64,000 bases of DNA from Monosporascus cannonballus (GCA_004154925.1 QJNS01000169.1:1-64000); one strand, 5' to 3'. Counted from the first letter of the stretch, positions 1 through 13,952 are shown. The notes: generated by a model not told the origin, from the letters alone. Program-made: numbers and translations.

Positions 1-150
1 CTTATTTCTTCTTATTTCTTCTTATTTCTTCTTATTTCTTCTTATTTCTTCTTATTTCTTCTTATTTCTTCTTATTTCTTCTTATTTCTTCGTATTTCAT
101 CTTATTTCTTCTTATTTCCTCTTATGTCTTCTCATTTCTTCTTATTTCTT
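1..150. repeat. Decamer tandem repeat (CTTATTTCTT)n, about 15 units
   Basis: The window opens inside a tandem array of the 10-bp unit CTTATTTCTT. The first nine units are identical. Units from about position 91 carry single substitutions (CGTATTTCAT, CTTATTTCCT, CTTATGTCTT, CTCATTTCTT), and the array decays into pyrimidine-rich sequence near 150. It may continue to the left of the window. It is not a fungal telomere repeat (TTAGGG-type). An apparent 86-residue reading frame from 124 is only translated low-complexity sequence. Confidence 0.95.
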
Positions 151-776
151 CTTTTTCTGTCATTTTTTTCTTATTTTTTCGTATTTTTTCTTATTTTATT
201 TTTTAAAAATACTTTATGCGGAAATTCGTTCTGTTACTTATTATTATCATTTAGATTCTTATATAGAATTCGTACATTTTTAATATTTCGTAGAACGTTT
301 AGATGTTCGATTGCGTTCTTATTTTTATGTAGATGGATATTAATTATTACATATCTATATATCCAGTTTTTGTTGATAAAATGAATATATATATTTTGGA
401 AAGTCTAAATTGGGTTAGAGAAAATTTAAACGTTGTTAAGTATCGAAACGTAAAATTAGGATGGAAACTTCGCAACTTGGACTATATAATATTATTTGGG
501 TATTTTTCGTATTTGTCCTTAAGTGTTCCGAAATTTGAAAAATTATAAGTAACGTATATATGCCGAATATAATTGATGAAGTGCCGGGTTTCAATAATAT
601 TAAAATATAAATATAAGCTGGCCTATATTTTAATTTTATAATAAGTATTTTCGAATAAAATTCCGATAACATTAAATAGATATTTTATTTATTATAATTA
701 ATACGATAATTAGCACAATTAGTAACGAATATTAAGAAACCCTATTTGCAGTAAAACTTATGGCGGCTCAACTTTT
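151..776. other. AT-rich unassigned DNA left of the retrotransposon nest
   Basis: I recognise no gene, RNA or transposon end here. The stretch is AT-rich with stops in all frames beyond about 80 codons. It should be continuous with the sequence that starts at 48334 if element A is removed, because CTTTT at 772-776 is repeated at 48329-48333. Confidence 0.6.
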
Positions 777-1209
777 TGTTATAATCTAACGGTTTTGACC
801 TTTCAAAAACGGTCGGAGTTCCAGAAGACACAAGCTCTAACTGTGGCCAAGAAATTACGTAACAGGCTTAATAAGGTTAAACGTTACCATTGGTTCAAAA
901 ACATCAAGTTAGCCGAGCCGCAACTAGCTTAAAGGGGCTTAAGGGGACTTCAGTAACTAAATATCTTTGAACTAGCCAAAATAAATAAAGCCAGAATAAA
1001 GATATATACGTTATTAATTTCCATAATTTAAATAATACTAATTTGCAATATGGATTAATATTATTTATTTGCAATATAATTTCGGCATTTTAAATATTAC
1101 GAAATATAATATGTTATTAAATTCTTAATTCAAAATTTTACAATACTTTTCTTTATATAAATCCGTAAAATTATGATTTAATAATTAATTAAATTATTTA
1201 ACTATTATA
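777..1209 (+). repeat. 5' LTR of element A
   Basis: This is 433 bp, from TGTTATAATC to ...ACTATTATA, the mutated form of the family end GCCGTCACA. It aligns along its length with the LTRs at 52761-53178 and 59316-59733. The first ~170 bp keep more G and C than the remainder. Confidence 0.85.
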
Positions 1210-4200
1210 TGTTACAAGCGTTTATTTAATAATAGCGTTGGACTTCAAGTAATATTATGGATATTATATTTACCAACAAGCAGCCCGAATAACCCAGTTA
1301 CTAGATCTCTGATAACCCGGATACTGAAATAGAATTCAAGAAAGAAAAAACCAGTTTCGCTTTTTTCGAAAAGAATTTTTTCGACGCCTGGATACCATAA
1401 ACGAACTCATTGTTTTGCTTGAAAAAAAATAATAATTTTACAATATCCTTTTACACCGCCTATAAAAAGCTTAAAAAAATACCCAAACCCGGAAAACCCT
1501 TTCGAACGAACTAATTTTTTTCGCTGAATTTTATTAAAAAGACTAGGAAAAATCCTTAAATACCTTAAACCAGAATCGTTCCACGGAACCTTAATTAAGT
1601 TATAATTGTTTTTAACTTAATGCCGAACATATATCGAGTATTTTCTCATTCGGCTAATTACGCTTACTATACGTTTTTAATTCGCAATAAAACGATTTAC
1701 CGGAAACACGGGTATTTAATTCGAGCTCATTATAAGAAGATACTCTATTTTTAAACCGAAAAACGAAAGCCGGAAATAATATAAATATAGAACGATTACG
1801 AACTATTTAAATAAATATTAATAAAGATCTTTGCAATAATAAACGAAAAGCTAAAATCTTAAATATAGATCTAGTAATTATAACAAAAGAATCAATATCC
1901 AATTACGGCAGTACTTTTATCTAATTAGCATTTAAGATAAATTAAGGATAAAAATATTAATGGGTAAGACTTCCGATGACTTAAAAATATATAAAAAGAA
2001 TTTTTCAACTTTAATTAGCCTCATTATTTATTAAATTATTTCGCTATAATAATTAAGATTAATAATCGACAGCATGCTTAACGTATTAGGGGCACCAAAA
2101 GGAGGAATAAGAACGAAATTCGACATACAGTTAATATAAATATTTTTTAGCGCGGTAACATTTTTTACAGTACGGAATTAGAATTTATAAAATTAAGGGC
2201 CATTTAAAAAAAGGATTAAAGCCAAATCAAATATTTTAATGGCAATAGCAGAGGGCAAAAAGTAATATAACGTAAGGTATCTAAAAAAGCCTCGTTAGAA
2301 TATTTAAAATCCCGTACCAGAAAGATAATCTAGAGAATATCAAAAAACCGAAAATAAATTCATTAACATAATTCGGCGTAAGTAGATACCAGGCTCTCCA
2401 TAGCGAAATGTTTAATGGGGAATGCGCAAAGCCAAAAAACTAATTCGATAAGTGTTATAATTATGAAGAAAAGAATTTTAAGAATAATTACGAAAATACA
2501 AGGATTCAACAAAAAAAGTGTGTCTCGGAATCCTTAATCGATATAGCAAAAGATATGCCATATATTGTTATTAATAGAAATACGATAATTACGAAAAATG
2601 GAAATAGTATGTTTACCAAAAAATTGCTCGTATATATTATAAGAGATTTAATTTTCCAAACCGAACCAAAAATAACAAAAACGACGAATAATAATAGCGG
2701 GATTTTCGATTCATAGTCCCAAAGATAATATTCGCCAGTTAGCCGAAACAGAAAACTGGCCCGAAGGAAAGTAATATTCGCAAAAAGACCTTTTTGGTTA
2801 TTTCGAATAATATAATTACCAGATAGAAAAAGATTGAATTTGGTACATAATAGAAAAATACTGCCAAAAAGTTGTTACAGATCTCTGTTTTCAATTAGTA
2901 TTTATTATAAACCCTAACAAAAAAAAGGTTGTTAAGGAAAAAATACGTTAATTTATAGGCGAACTCTAGAATAATAATTAATACGACGTAAAATAGAATA
3001 CAGTCGAAAGAATAAAAAATAATTTGCCTACTGAGAAAAGGAATTATAATAAAACCAAAAATAATTAATATAACTTAAAGAAACGATACGCCGATAATAA
3101 CGATAAATATAATAACTTAACGTATTATATACAGAAATATGAATAAAGTTGGACAAATTCGACTAAGAATTAAAAAAAGGAATGATCTATAAAACAATTA
3201 CAACATAACGAAATCTAAAGAAATTAGGAAAGATTCCTAAAAAGCCTTTAAACGTAACGATAAAATCCGTTATTAATTTTATTATGTTGGAAATACGAAT
3301 TAAAACGTACTAATATACTGCAATAGTCGATTACGGAGCTTCGAGCGAAAATTATATTTCATTAAATATAGTTAATAAATTTAAATTGTTATGGAAATAC
3401 AAATTACAAGTTTACATAATTATGAATACTGAAAGTTGGGAATTCGCTGACGATAACGGGAAAATATATGCGAAATTAATTACTTTAAGATTTTTGTTTA
3501 AAAACGAGACTAATTAAATAATTTCGATATCGTTCCATTTAGGAATTACGATCTAATATTAGGATTATTATAGATACATTAATACGGAATATTAATGAAT
3601 GGAAAAACTGGCCAGATACGACTTGTCTTATACCCCTTTAATAAACAATAAAATGAAAGTTTTCATATTAGATCGAAAAATAACGATAAATATAGGAATA
3701 AAAATACAACAAATATTGTATTACCTAAATGGACAAAAAAGAAATATGGGCATTAAAAACTATTCGACGTATTATTATTATTGTTAAGGCGAAATTAAGG
3801 TAATTAACTAATAATTTAAAATAAAAACCCTAAAATTCAGAACATTTAATAAATATGCTATTATAATATTATTTATATAAACAACTGTTTAAAAAAAATT
3901 TAATACGAAATTACTAGATAAAAACGAATAAAATCATAACATAATCCTTAAAAAGGATTTTCCACGAAATTTTACCTTATTTATAACTTTAACGAAAACG
4001 AATTACGCGTTTTTAAAGAATACCTCGACAATCGGTTATAAAAATAGATTTAAGTTTCGAAGTTATTAACGAAATACTTAATATTTTGAGAATTAAAAAA
4101 ACGGAAAATTGCAATTTGTAATTCATTATTAATACTTAAATAATGTTATTCTCTATAATTACAGAAATAAATCATCGGCATTACGAAATTAAACAGGCTA

Positions 4201-6033
4201 TAACATTCGATTACAGACATAAATATAACCTTATTAGGATTAAAAAAGGATATAAATGAAAAATAGCTTTTAGAACAAAATACGGATTATTTAAATATTT
4301 GATTATATTAAAAAGATTTACGAATATATTAATAACGTTTTAGCGAATAATTAATTACATATTCTGAAAATACCTCGATATCTTCGTCGTTTACTACTTT
4401 AACGATATTATTATTTTCTCAAAAATAAGAAAAAGATATGCAGAATACGGTTATAAAGCTGTTTGAGCTTTATAAAACAAAATGCTATTGATTAACGTAA
4501 AGAAAATCAGTTTTACGTAGAGAAAATAAAATATCTAGGACATATTATTATCCCAGGATATATCATAATAAATCTAAAGAAAATCGCCGCAGTTATAGAA
4601 TAGCAGACGCCAATTGCGGTTAAAACGGTATAGGTATTTTTTAAATCCGATAATTATTATAGAAAGTTTATTCGAAGATTTAATGAGATAATTATGTCCT
4701 GAATTAATTTTATTAAAAAAGAACTTAAATAAACGCCTAAAACCGAAAAAGCGTTGTAAAAGATTAAATTATAATTACTAACGAACTAATATTAAGCAAG
4801 TATAATTTAATACGTTTAGTTAAATCGAAAATTAATATTTCGGATTACGCGTTAAACGTAATAACCTGGTAACATAATAATTAATGCAAATTATGTTGTA
4901 TTATATTTTTTATGTAACCTAACAAAAAAGCCGGATTTAATCCGGGTATCCTAAATAACTTGTTCAGTGCTATTACTATAGTATTTCGAGAATTTAAATA
5001 TTTTTTTAAAAAATATTATAATAGGTTAAAGTTTATACGGATTATCAAATTCTTACCCATTTTATTATAACCCGAGAATTTACAAAACGATAATTAAGAT
5101 TCGTAAAGGAATTGGCAAATTTTAACGTTATTTTTATTTATAAAAAAAGCTTAGAAATCGGCAAAGTCAATACTTTAAACAAGCCATTAAATTTCGAAAA
5201 AGAATTGGTTAAAACTAGCTGTATAAATTTTAACATTATTAGAAAAAGATATTTACGCCCACTATAAATTGCGATATTTCGAGCAGCACATTCTGAAATG
5301 TATTAGGAAATTGAGCGGTATAACGACGGTTTCCTAGACGACTAAAAAATAGACAAAATATAGGTTTTCGCAAAATACCAAAAGGTCTTAATACGAGAAA
5401 TATATAAATATCAGTCACATAAATATCTAGAGATTTACAAAACTCTAGAACGACTTTAATGTATATATTCTTTTTTTTTCAAATAAAAATAAGAGTTCGG
5501 AATATACGACGATCATCTATCCTTTCTAATAATACCAAAATACGACGATATAAACCTTATGGAAAATTACTGCTATTATTAATTGCGGAACGATTATCGT
5601 ATTCCGTTTATATTCGACTTTACTACTAAACTTCTTTTATCGGAAAATCCCATTCCGGAAGTATATTACGACAGTATTTTTGTAGTTGTCGATCGATTGA
5701 CAAAACTTTCCTACTTTTTGCCGTGGCATAAGGATACAAATGCCGGACAAATGATATACATTTTTTAAACACATATTCAGCGTATACACATTGCTAATAG
5801 AAATTATCTTATACAAAAGATCGATATTTATATCTAAATTTTAATAAGACCTTATAATATAAATCGCCATAAATTACAAATGATTTAACGCTTCTAAATT
5901 ATAAACAAATATGTAAATAAAACGAACGAATTAAGGTTTGGGAATTTATCTACGGCATTATATTAATTACGAACAAAATAATTAGATTGAAATAATTTTT
6001 ATTATTTAAATAATTTATAATACAAGCTATTAC
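1210..6033 (+). pseudogene. Element A gag-pol remnant, part 1
   Basis: This is a decayed Gypsy gag-pol. In order it holds a gag-like region (about 1300-2750) and a degraded zinc knuckle reading CYNYEEKNFKNNY at 2453-2491, where cysteines have become tyrosines as expected from G-to-A. A protease motif VDYGASSENYIS lies at 3326-3361. The reverse transcriptase remnant has a start like GFSTKFYLIYNF near 3955 and a box reading YFND (from YFDD) at 4395-4406. An integrase remnant follows. The best preserved piece, 5583-5768, reads through the start of the catalytic core, including DFTTKLLLSENP and VVDRLTKLSYFL. It stops at TSD ATTAC (6029-6033), where B is inserted, and resumes at 34199. No functional protein can be made. 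Confidence 0.85.
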
Positions 6034-6491
6034 AGTTTCGACCTAACAAGCTACGGCCTCTAGAAACGGTCTCCAACAAAACAAGCCAAGAAAAGATAGC
6101 GGGTTAAGTTACGTAACGGATTACCAATTTACTAGTGGTAAACCATTAAGCCGGATTACCAACTTACTAGTAATAAGGCAGTAAGAAGGATTATCAACTT
6201 CCTGGTAGTAAGCCAGTAAGCCATATCATTAACTTACTGGTAATAAGCCAATAAGCCGGATTATCAACCTTTTGGTAATAAGCCAATAAGCCGGATCAGG
6301 ATATATACGCTTATTATTTCCATAATTTAAATAATTTCGGTTTGCACTAATAATTCTTTATCTTAGGCATTTTTGGTGTTATAAAATGTAATACGACATT
6401 ATATTTATTGTTTAGATTTTTACGATACTTTTGTTAATATAAACCCGTATAACAAAGGTTTAATAGTTGGTTAAACCGCTTAGCCGTTATA
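6034..6491 (+). repeat. 5' LTR of element B
   Basis: This 458-bp LTR aligns with 27206-27332 at its start and with the rest of the family at its end (...GCCGTTATA). It is longer than its relatives because of an internal 35-bp tandem repeat (6118-6292). Confidence 0.8.
6118..6292 (+). repeat. 35-bp tandem repeat, five units, inside the B 5' LTR
   Basis: Five units of exactly 35 bp start at 6118, 6153, 6188, 6223 and 6258. Each runs from GGAT(T/C)A to a conserved end like AAGCCAGTAAGCC. The array ends at GGATCAGG (6293). The partner LTR at 27206 has a single unit followed by the same GGATCAGG. Confidence 0.95.
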
Positions 6492-8259
6492 CGTTATAAG
6501 CTTTTATTTAATAATACCGTCAAACTTTAAGTAATATTATCGATATTATGTTTACTAGCAAGCAGCCCGAATAGCCCATATACTAAGGCCTTAATAACCC
6601 GGATACCGAAATGAAATCTAAGAAGGAAAAGTAACAACCTTGTCTTTTTCGCGAACAAATTCTTTATGGCTTAAATATTGTATATAAACGTATCCTTTAA
6701 CTTAAAATAACAAAAATAATTTTACGACGTTTTTTAATCCGCTTATAAGACGATAAAAGAAAAAAAAGGTTTCCGAAACCGAAAAGTCTTTTTAAACGAA
6801 CTAGGTTATTTAGCTAAATTTTACTAAGAACCTAAAAAAAGTACTTAAACTCTTTAAATCAGAATTTTTTAACAAAACTTCGACCAAGTTATAACTGTTT
6901 TTAGCTTAATGCCGAACATATTTCCGGTATTTTCCTATTCGACTAAATACGCTTATTATACGAATTAAATTTGCCGGCGGACGATTAATCAAAAACGCGA
7001 TTATTTGGCTTAAGCCCGCTATAAAAAAGTACGTTACTTTATGAATCGAAAAACGAAACCCGAAATTAATGCGAATATATAAAGATTACGAAAATATAAG
7101 TAAGTATTAACGAAAGCTTTCGGAATAATAAACGAAAAAATTGTGAAATAAGTAAAGGTGCGACGTTAACCACAAGACCAAAAGATCACAAAAGATCAGC
7201 AATTCCAAATCTCAATTGGGAGTTGGGTACCCAAATCTACCTTATAAAAGCGTATGTAATAAGCCTCTAGCTACGTTACAAAAATAAAGGCCGAAATACA
7301 AATCCAGCAATTACGATAAAAGGGATTAATATCCAGTTACGGCAGTACATTCGTTTAATTAACTTTTAAGCTAAATCAAGGACAAAAAATATTAAAACAT
7401 AATTTTTTCGACGGCCTAAAAAATACAAAAAGAAATTCTTAAACATAATAGGCTTAATTATTTATCGGATTATATCGCTATTATAATCAAGATCGACGAT
7501 CGATAAAATACTTGGCGCATTAAAAGCATTAAAGGAAAAAATAACAATAAACCCTGATATACGGCTAATACCAACATTTTTTCGACACGGTAACACTTTT
7601 TACGGTATAAAACCAGAACTTATAGAATTAAAAACCACCTCTAAGAAAGATTAAAGCTAGATCAAATCTTTTAATTACAACGAAATGGGGCATAAGGCAG
7701 CATAATACAAGGCATCTAAAAAACCCCGTTAAGATAATTAAAAACCCGTACTCAAAGGATAAACTCAAAGAAATTCAACAAAATAAAGGCAACTACATCA
7801 ATATAATTCGATATAAATACGTAGTAGGCCCTCTATAACAGGAATTTTAACAAAGAATGTAAAAAGCCAAAAAGCTAACTTAATACGTATTGCGAATACA
7901 ATAAAAAAAACTACAAGAATAATTACGGGGGTACTAGAATTGGATAGAAAAAATCTGCTCTAAAACCTTTGACCGATATAGCAAAAAGTACGCCACATAT
8001 TGCTGACGACGAAAATATCCCAATTACGAAAAATGGAAATAATATGTCTACGAAAAGATTGCCGGCATATATTATAAAGAAATCGTTGTTTCGAACTGAA
8101 TCGAAAACAATAAAAACGATAAATAATAATATCGATATTTTCGATCCATAGCCCTAGAAAACGATACTTATCTCTTAGCTAAGGCAGAAAACTATTCTGA
8201 AAAAAATAATGCCCGCAAAAAAACCTGTTTTATTTTTACGAATAATATTATTACCAAAC
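6492..8259 (+). pseudogene. Element B gag remnant, part 1
   Basis: This is the 5' part of the internal region, aligning with A, E and I. It contains gag-like sequence, a degraded zinc knuckle near 7884-7925 (YCEYNKKNYKNNY) and a conserved block downstream of the knuckle at 7969-8151 (starting MTDIAKSTPHIADDENIP). The same block recurs in E at 28995-29177 and in I near 54531-54720. A short foreign repeat interrupts it at 7157. The sequence breaks at CAAAC (8255-8259), where C is inserted. Confidence 0.8.
7157..7246 (+). repeat. Short dispersed repeat, copy 1 (about 90 bp)
   Basis: This begins GGTGCGACGTTAACCACAAG and ends near ACCTTATAA. It is clearly the same sequence as 26352-26432, with an extra 10-bp duplication (AAAAGATCAC). 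It is absent at the corresponding place in elements A and I. The unit contains a potential hairpin around GACC-AAAA-GATC/GGTC and a segment that pairs in copy 2. I do not recognise the family; a SINE or MITE are possibilities. Confidence 0.75.
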
Positions 8260-8676
8260 TGTGACGGCGAGGTGGTTTAACCAACTATTAAACCTTAGCC
8301 GTACGAGTTTATGTTGGCAGGAGTATCGTGGGATTCTAAGCAAGTGGATACAGTAACGTATTACGTCTCGTAATACCAAGGTTATCTTAGATAACGATAT
8401 ATTATTGTAAGCTGAAGTTATTTAAATTATAGAAGTAATAAACGTATATATTTTTATTTTAGCTCAAGGTATTTTGGCTTACTTCAAAATAGTTAACTAC
8501 TTAAGTTCTTTTAAGCTTCTTTAACCCTTTTGCGGTTCGGCTGGTTTAACGTCCCTAGGCTAATGGTAACGTTTGAACGTATTAAGCCAGTTACGTACCT
8601 TTTTAGCCATAATCGGAGCTTGTATTTTTTGAGATTCGGATCGTCCTTAAAATGTTAAAATCGTTAACTTATACCA
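8260..8676 (-). repeat. 3' LTR of element C
   Basis: It starts (plus strand) TGTGACGGCG, the reverse complement of the family end, and ends near 8676 with a mutated GTTATAACA. The two ends keep more GC than the middle. Confidence 0.88.
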
Positions 8677-11600
8677 CGATCTCTCTTTTTCCAAGATTTT
8701 TATCCTTAAAAGTCGATTATTTGTTTTATCAATCTTAATAAGTAACTTTCTTTTCTTCATACTTATTATATCGCGTCGTATAGAAAAACGTCGTTTTTGC
8801 TAGCGCGTTAACGCTTTAATTCTTTCAAAGTGTATTAGTCGTTTTGATTTCACCATGTCGTCGAACCTTTCTTATTCGCGTTACAAATCCGAAAACAAGA
8901 TTTACAAAGATTATAATAATTCGAAAAAATGTGTACGTTATATCGAATACAAAAACTCTTAAAATCCTTTTCGTCCCTCCGAAATTAAATATAACAAACT
9001 TATCGCAAAAGAAGGTGGTTTGGAACTAGAAAAACATATTATTAAAAAAATTACTGGAGGCGTAATAACGTTTAAACGAATTATTTGGCCGTTTAAATTA
9101 TTTGGGGAAACAGAAAAACTCTTTCGTAATCGTAATATAAAAATATTTCGTCGAGGTATCCAAAGCGCGGAAGTTATAAAAAATTTAAACGTTTAAAAAA
9201 AATAACAACAATTAAAAGCTGCCGTTACGGCTACCACGTCAACACAAGCCGCGGCCGACTGGTCCAACATCCCGCTTACTAATTAGTCGACTGTTAACTG
9301 GGACGCAATCATTTCCAATAGTTCCGCCGTTATTAGTAAAAACCTTTCAGCAAACGCTAGGCGCTAATAGGATTTTTGGCAGCTTCCCAGGTATTTTCGG
9401 AATCCGGATGCTTTTTTCACTTAATTAGGTACTAAGTAAGTCCGTTTTCTTTTTCAATATCGAATATTTTTTTTTACTTAGTACATCGTATCATCTTTTC
9501 CCTCCACATTATTTTACCCTTTACGTACTATGATAATATTTGTTGCTAACTCCAACAAAGAAATATAGAAAACTAAATATAATTTAACCGTAGGTAAAAG
9601 TTCTAGTTAGTAGTTATTTTCTGAGATTTTCTTGGCAATTTTGTATAAACCGATATATTTGAAATCTAGTTTTTTGCTAGGTCGTTTTATCTAAATATTT
9701 TTTGTAACGAAGAGAATTATGTCGTCTTTTTCGAAAATTAATCCTTTAACCTTTTCTGGTTATAGTATTTGCTTATCCGATTACGTATGAATTTTAATTC
9801 TGTTTTCATTTTTAATACAATTATTTAAGCTATTTTGACGTAAGAATTAGATTAATATTAATTAATCCGTTATTACGTATTTCTCTGTAAATTTCTGTAG
9901 TAATACCAAAGTTTAGGTATACTAAAGTTATTTTAATATTTTCGTAATTGTTGGTATTATAAACTAATTATGAAATAAGTAAGTTTTTAACTCAATTATT
10001 TGATTTGCAATTAATATAATATTGCAAGTAAATTTCTAAGCCTTGGTTTATTCGCTTTGTTTATCCGTCCGTCTAAGGTTTAAATACGCTGGATAACTTA
10101 TGATTTAAGCCGATCTATATTAATAGGCTTTACTAAAATTGAGATATAAATGGTAATCTTTTATTTAAAATAATTTCTATTAGTAATCCTTATATGATAA
10201 AGATGTATCTAAAAAACATATATGCTATTAATTCGGCGTTAGTATCCTTATAATATAATAAAAAATAGAGGTATTTTGTAAATTGTTCAATAATAACAAA
10301 AATATTATTATAATATATTGTCGTAACGGGGGTTTCTGATTTAAAAAGTTTAATAATAAAGTCTAATATAACTAAACATTATAATTGCTTTATAACTAGT
10401 AATAGCTGTAATTTTTCGTAAGGCTTATATCGTCGTATTTTAGCCTTATTACCAAGGTTATATTATCGTCGTACCTTTTAAACCGTTATTTTTATTCTCA
10501 GAAAAAGATAAAGGCGTTAAAATAGTTCTAAAGTTTTGAAAATTTCTCGGTATTTATGTAACTGATATTCATGTATTTCTCGTACCAGATCTTCCTATAT
10601 TCCTGTAAAACATGTACCTGATCTGTCTTTTAGTTTTCCGCAAATTCGTCGTTATACTGCTAGATTTTCAAATATATATCCAAAGGTACTACCTAAATTA
10701 TCGCAATTTATCGCCGGCGTAAATATTCTTCTGTAATAGGAACAAAAATTATATAGCTAATTTTGATCAATTTCTTTTCGAAATTTAGTCGCCTGATTAA
10801 AATATCGGCTTTGCCATTTTCTAAGCCTTTCTTATAAATAATAACGAAATCGAAATTCGCCAATTTTTTCGCATAACGAAGTTATTGTTCTATAAATTTC
10901 TTAGTCGTAATAAAACGAATAAGATTTTAATAATTCGTATAAACCTTAAGCTGGTACAAATTTTCCTTTAATAAATATCTAAATTCTCGAAAAACTATAA
11001 TAATAACCATAAAATCCTTATTTGGAATATCGTAATTAAATTCGGCTCTGTTTAATTTGTATAAAAAGAATGTAATAGGGTACAATTTGCCTTAATTATT
11101 TCGCTATCCGATTATTACGTTCAATGCGTAATTCGAAATATCGGTTTCTAGTTGGACGAGACGGGTTAAATCGTACATAATCAATATTGTGTCGCTGGTA
11201 ATCGTATCTTTAATATTTTAAAATGCTTTTATTATTTTAAACGTCTATTTCAATTCTTTTTTTTTGTAAAATTAATTAAAGGTACGGTTATTTTATTAAA
11301 ATTTCGAATAAACTTCCTGTAATAATTCGTAAATTTAAGAAATACTTATACTTCCGTAATTATCGCTAACGTTTACCATTCCGTAATTATAGCGATTTTT
11401 GAAGATCTATCTTAATATATCCTAGAATAATAATATGTCCTAGGTATTTTAGTTTTTACGTATGAAACCAATTTTTTTTATATTAAAAGACAGCTTTACG
11501 TTCTATAAAACTTAAAAAGATTTCATAAACGTATTCTATATATACTTTTTCCGTTTCTAGAAAAATGAAAATATCGTCGAAATAGCAAATAACAAAAGTA

Positions 11601-13952
11601 TTAAGGCATTTTGCTAACACATAATTAACCATTCGTTAAAAGATTATTAGTACGTTCGTAAATACTATTAGTATAACCAAGTATTTAAATAGTCCGCATT
11701 TGGTCTTAAAGGCTGTTTTTTTTTCGTATTTTCTTTAATCTTAATAAAGTTATATTTATTTTTAAGGTCGAATGTTATAAACTATATAACTCCGTCAAAT
11801 TGCTCTTTTATTTTTATAATCACAAATAATAATATTCGATCTTTAATAATAATATTCGATCTTTAATAATAGAATTCTTTAAATATTGATAATTAACTAT
11901 GAATCGCAATCTTTTTGTTTTTTTAATACGAAAAACAATAGATATTTCGTTAATAATTTCGAAAGTAGAAGCTATTCTTTTTGTAACCGATTTTCTAGAT
12001 ATTTTCTGAAAGCTCATAATTCGTCTCCGCTAAGGTTGTAAATAAGGTAACATTTCGTTTAAAATCCTGTTTTAAAAGTGATTTCATAATCCTATTCGTT
12101 ATATTTTAGTAATTTCGTATCAATTTCTTTTCCGAAAAATTACATATATCGGTAATATTATAATAGCATATTGATTAAATGTTCTGATATCTGAGGTTAC
12201 TGTTTTAAATCCTAATTTAGTTACTTTAATTTCGCTTTTATAATATTAACGATACGTCGTATATTTTAATACTCATTTTCTTTTTTATATTTTATCGCTT
12301 TAAGTAATACAGTTTCTCTCGTATCGTTCTGTCTGCATTTATTATTATCTTTACTCGAATATTAAGACTTTAAATATTTTTTATCTGGTAACAAAGTATA
12401 AAGAAACCTTATTTAGCTAATCACTTTATTTATTAAAATTCTGTACTAGCGTATTTATAATAATTTTAAAGTTATATTATAATTTCTGAATAAAACGATA
12501 TCTAAATTAATTATCTGATATCGTCTTTAAATAAAAATCTCGAAGTAATTAATTTTGCGTATATTTTTCCGTTATTGTAAACGAATTTCTAATTTTCGGC
12601 ATTTATGACTATATAGGGTTTTAACTTATATTTCTATCATCATCTAAGTCAATTAATTACATTTAGTACAATGCAATTTCAGCTCAAAATTCTGCCATTT
12701 ATTATTGCGATATACCAATCCGTTGTAATTCGTATATTTAAAATAATAATATTAATAACGGCTTTTATTGTTACGTTTAAAACCCTTTTTAGTAATTTTT
12801 CCGAATTCCTTTAGGTTTCGTTATTTTGCAACTTTTTTATAAATAACTTTTTTCTTTTAATTTCTTTTTAAGTTTAACGAACCTTATCTATATTGTTACT
12901 TATACCGCGTTAAACAGTTATATTTGTCGTTGTTATCTGCATACTGCTTTTTCGAATTATATTAATTCTTTTTAATTTTACCATAATTGTTTTTCATATT
13001 AGGTAAATCATCTTCTTTTAGTTTTAACCGTATGTCATTATACGTCGTATTAACTGTCGTTTCGAAATGCCCCTATAAATTAACATTTTCTTTCTTAATA
13101 ACCTTTTTTAATTAAGGTTTATACTAAATATTAATTGAAAATTAAGATTTATAATCGCGTTTGGCAATATTTCTTTTTATACGCTAAATTAACTCTTTTT
13201 CGTTTGGTAATTACATCGTTCGTAATAATAAAAAAGTTTTTTTACTGGCATTATTTTCTTTTAAGCCATCTTTCCTCTTCGACCTATTAATAAATTTTTC
13301 TGGAGCTATGAATCGAAAATATTAAGATTATAATTTATAATTTTTGTTATTTCCGATTCCATTCGGAAAATTCAATTCTTTATAATATATGTATGTAATT
13401 TTTCCGTAAATATATTATTTCCATTTTTCGTAATCGGAACATTTTCGTCGTGTGGCAATATATGGCATATATTTTGCCATATTAATAAAAATTTCCGGAA
13501 CACATTTTTTTTATTTAATCCTGATATTTTCGTAGCCATTTTCGTAAGTTTTCCTATTATAATCGTAATATTTATCGAATCAAAATTTTAATTTTTTACA
13601 TTTTTTATTAGACTTTTCGCCATAAGAGATCTAATACGTATATAGGCCGAATCATATTCATGGATTTACTTTCGTTTTTTCGATTTTCTTTGAATTATCC
13701 CTTAGGTACGGGTTTCTAGTTATCTTAACTGGGTCTTGTAGATACCTTATCTTATGCTGTTTTATATCCTGTTTTGTTATAATCAAATATTTAATTTAAT
13801 TCTAATCATTTTTACAAACAATCCCAATTCCTATAAGTCCTAATTCCGTATTATAAAAAGTGTTACCGTGTCGCAAAACGTTAATATTTTCTATATGTCG
13901 GAATTTATTAATATTTTTTCTTTTCGTACTTTTAATATGTTAGGCGTATTAT
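8677..13952 (-). pseudogene. Element C pol and 3' gag remnant
   Basis: Read on the minus strand from 13952 to 8677, this aligns with the family gag 3' part, protease, reverse transcriptase and integrase. The reverse transcriptase box YFDD is intact at 11573-11584. The block next to the zinc knuckle lies around 13330-13480. Stops occur throughout; the longest open stretches are about 65 codons. It ends at ATTAT (13948-13952), the TSD of D. Confidence 0.82.

Noticed and set aside
124..384. 86-codon open frame rich in Phe and Leu
   Set aside because: It starts inside the decamer repeat and its composition simply reflects TTT/CTT-rich DNA; no domain or start context.
6118..6292. CRISPR-like spacing of 35-bp units
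   Set aside because: The units are contiguous with no spacers, and sit in a fungal LTR; it is a minisatellite.
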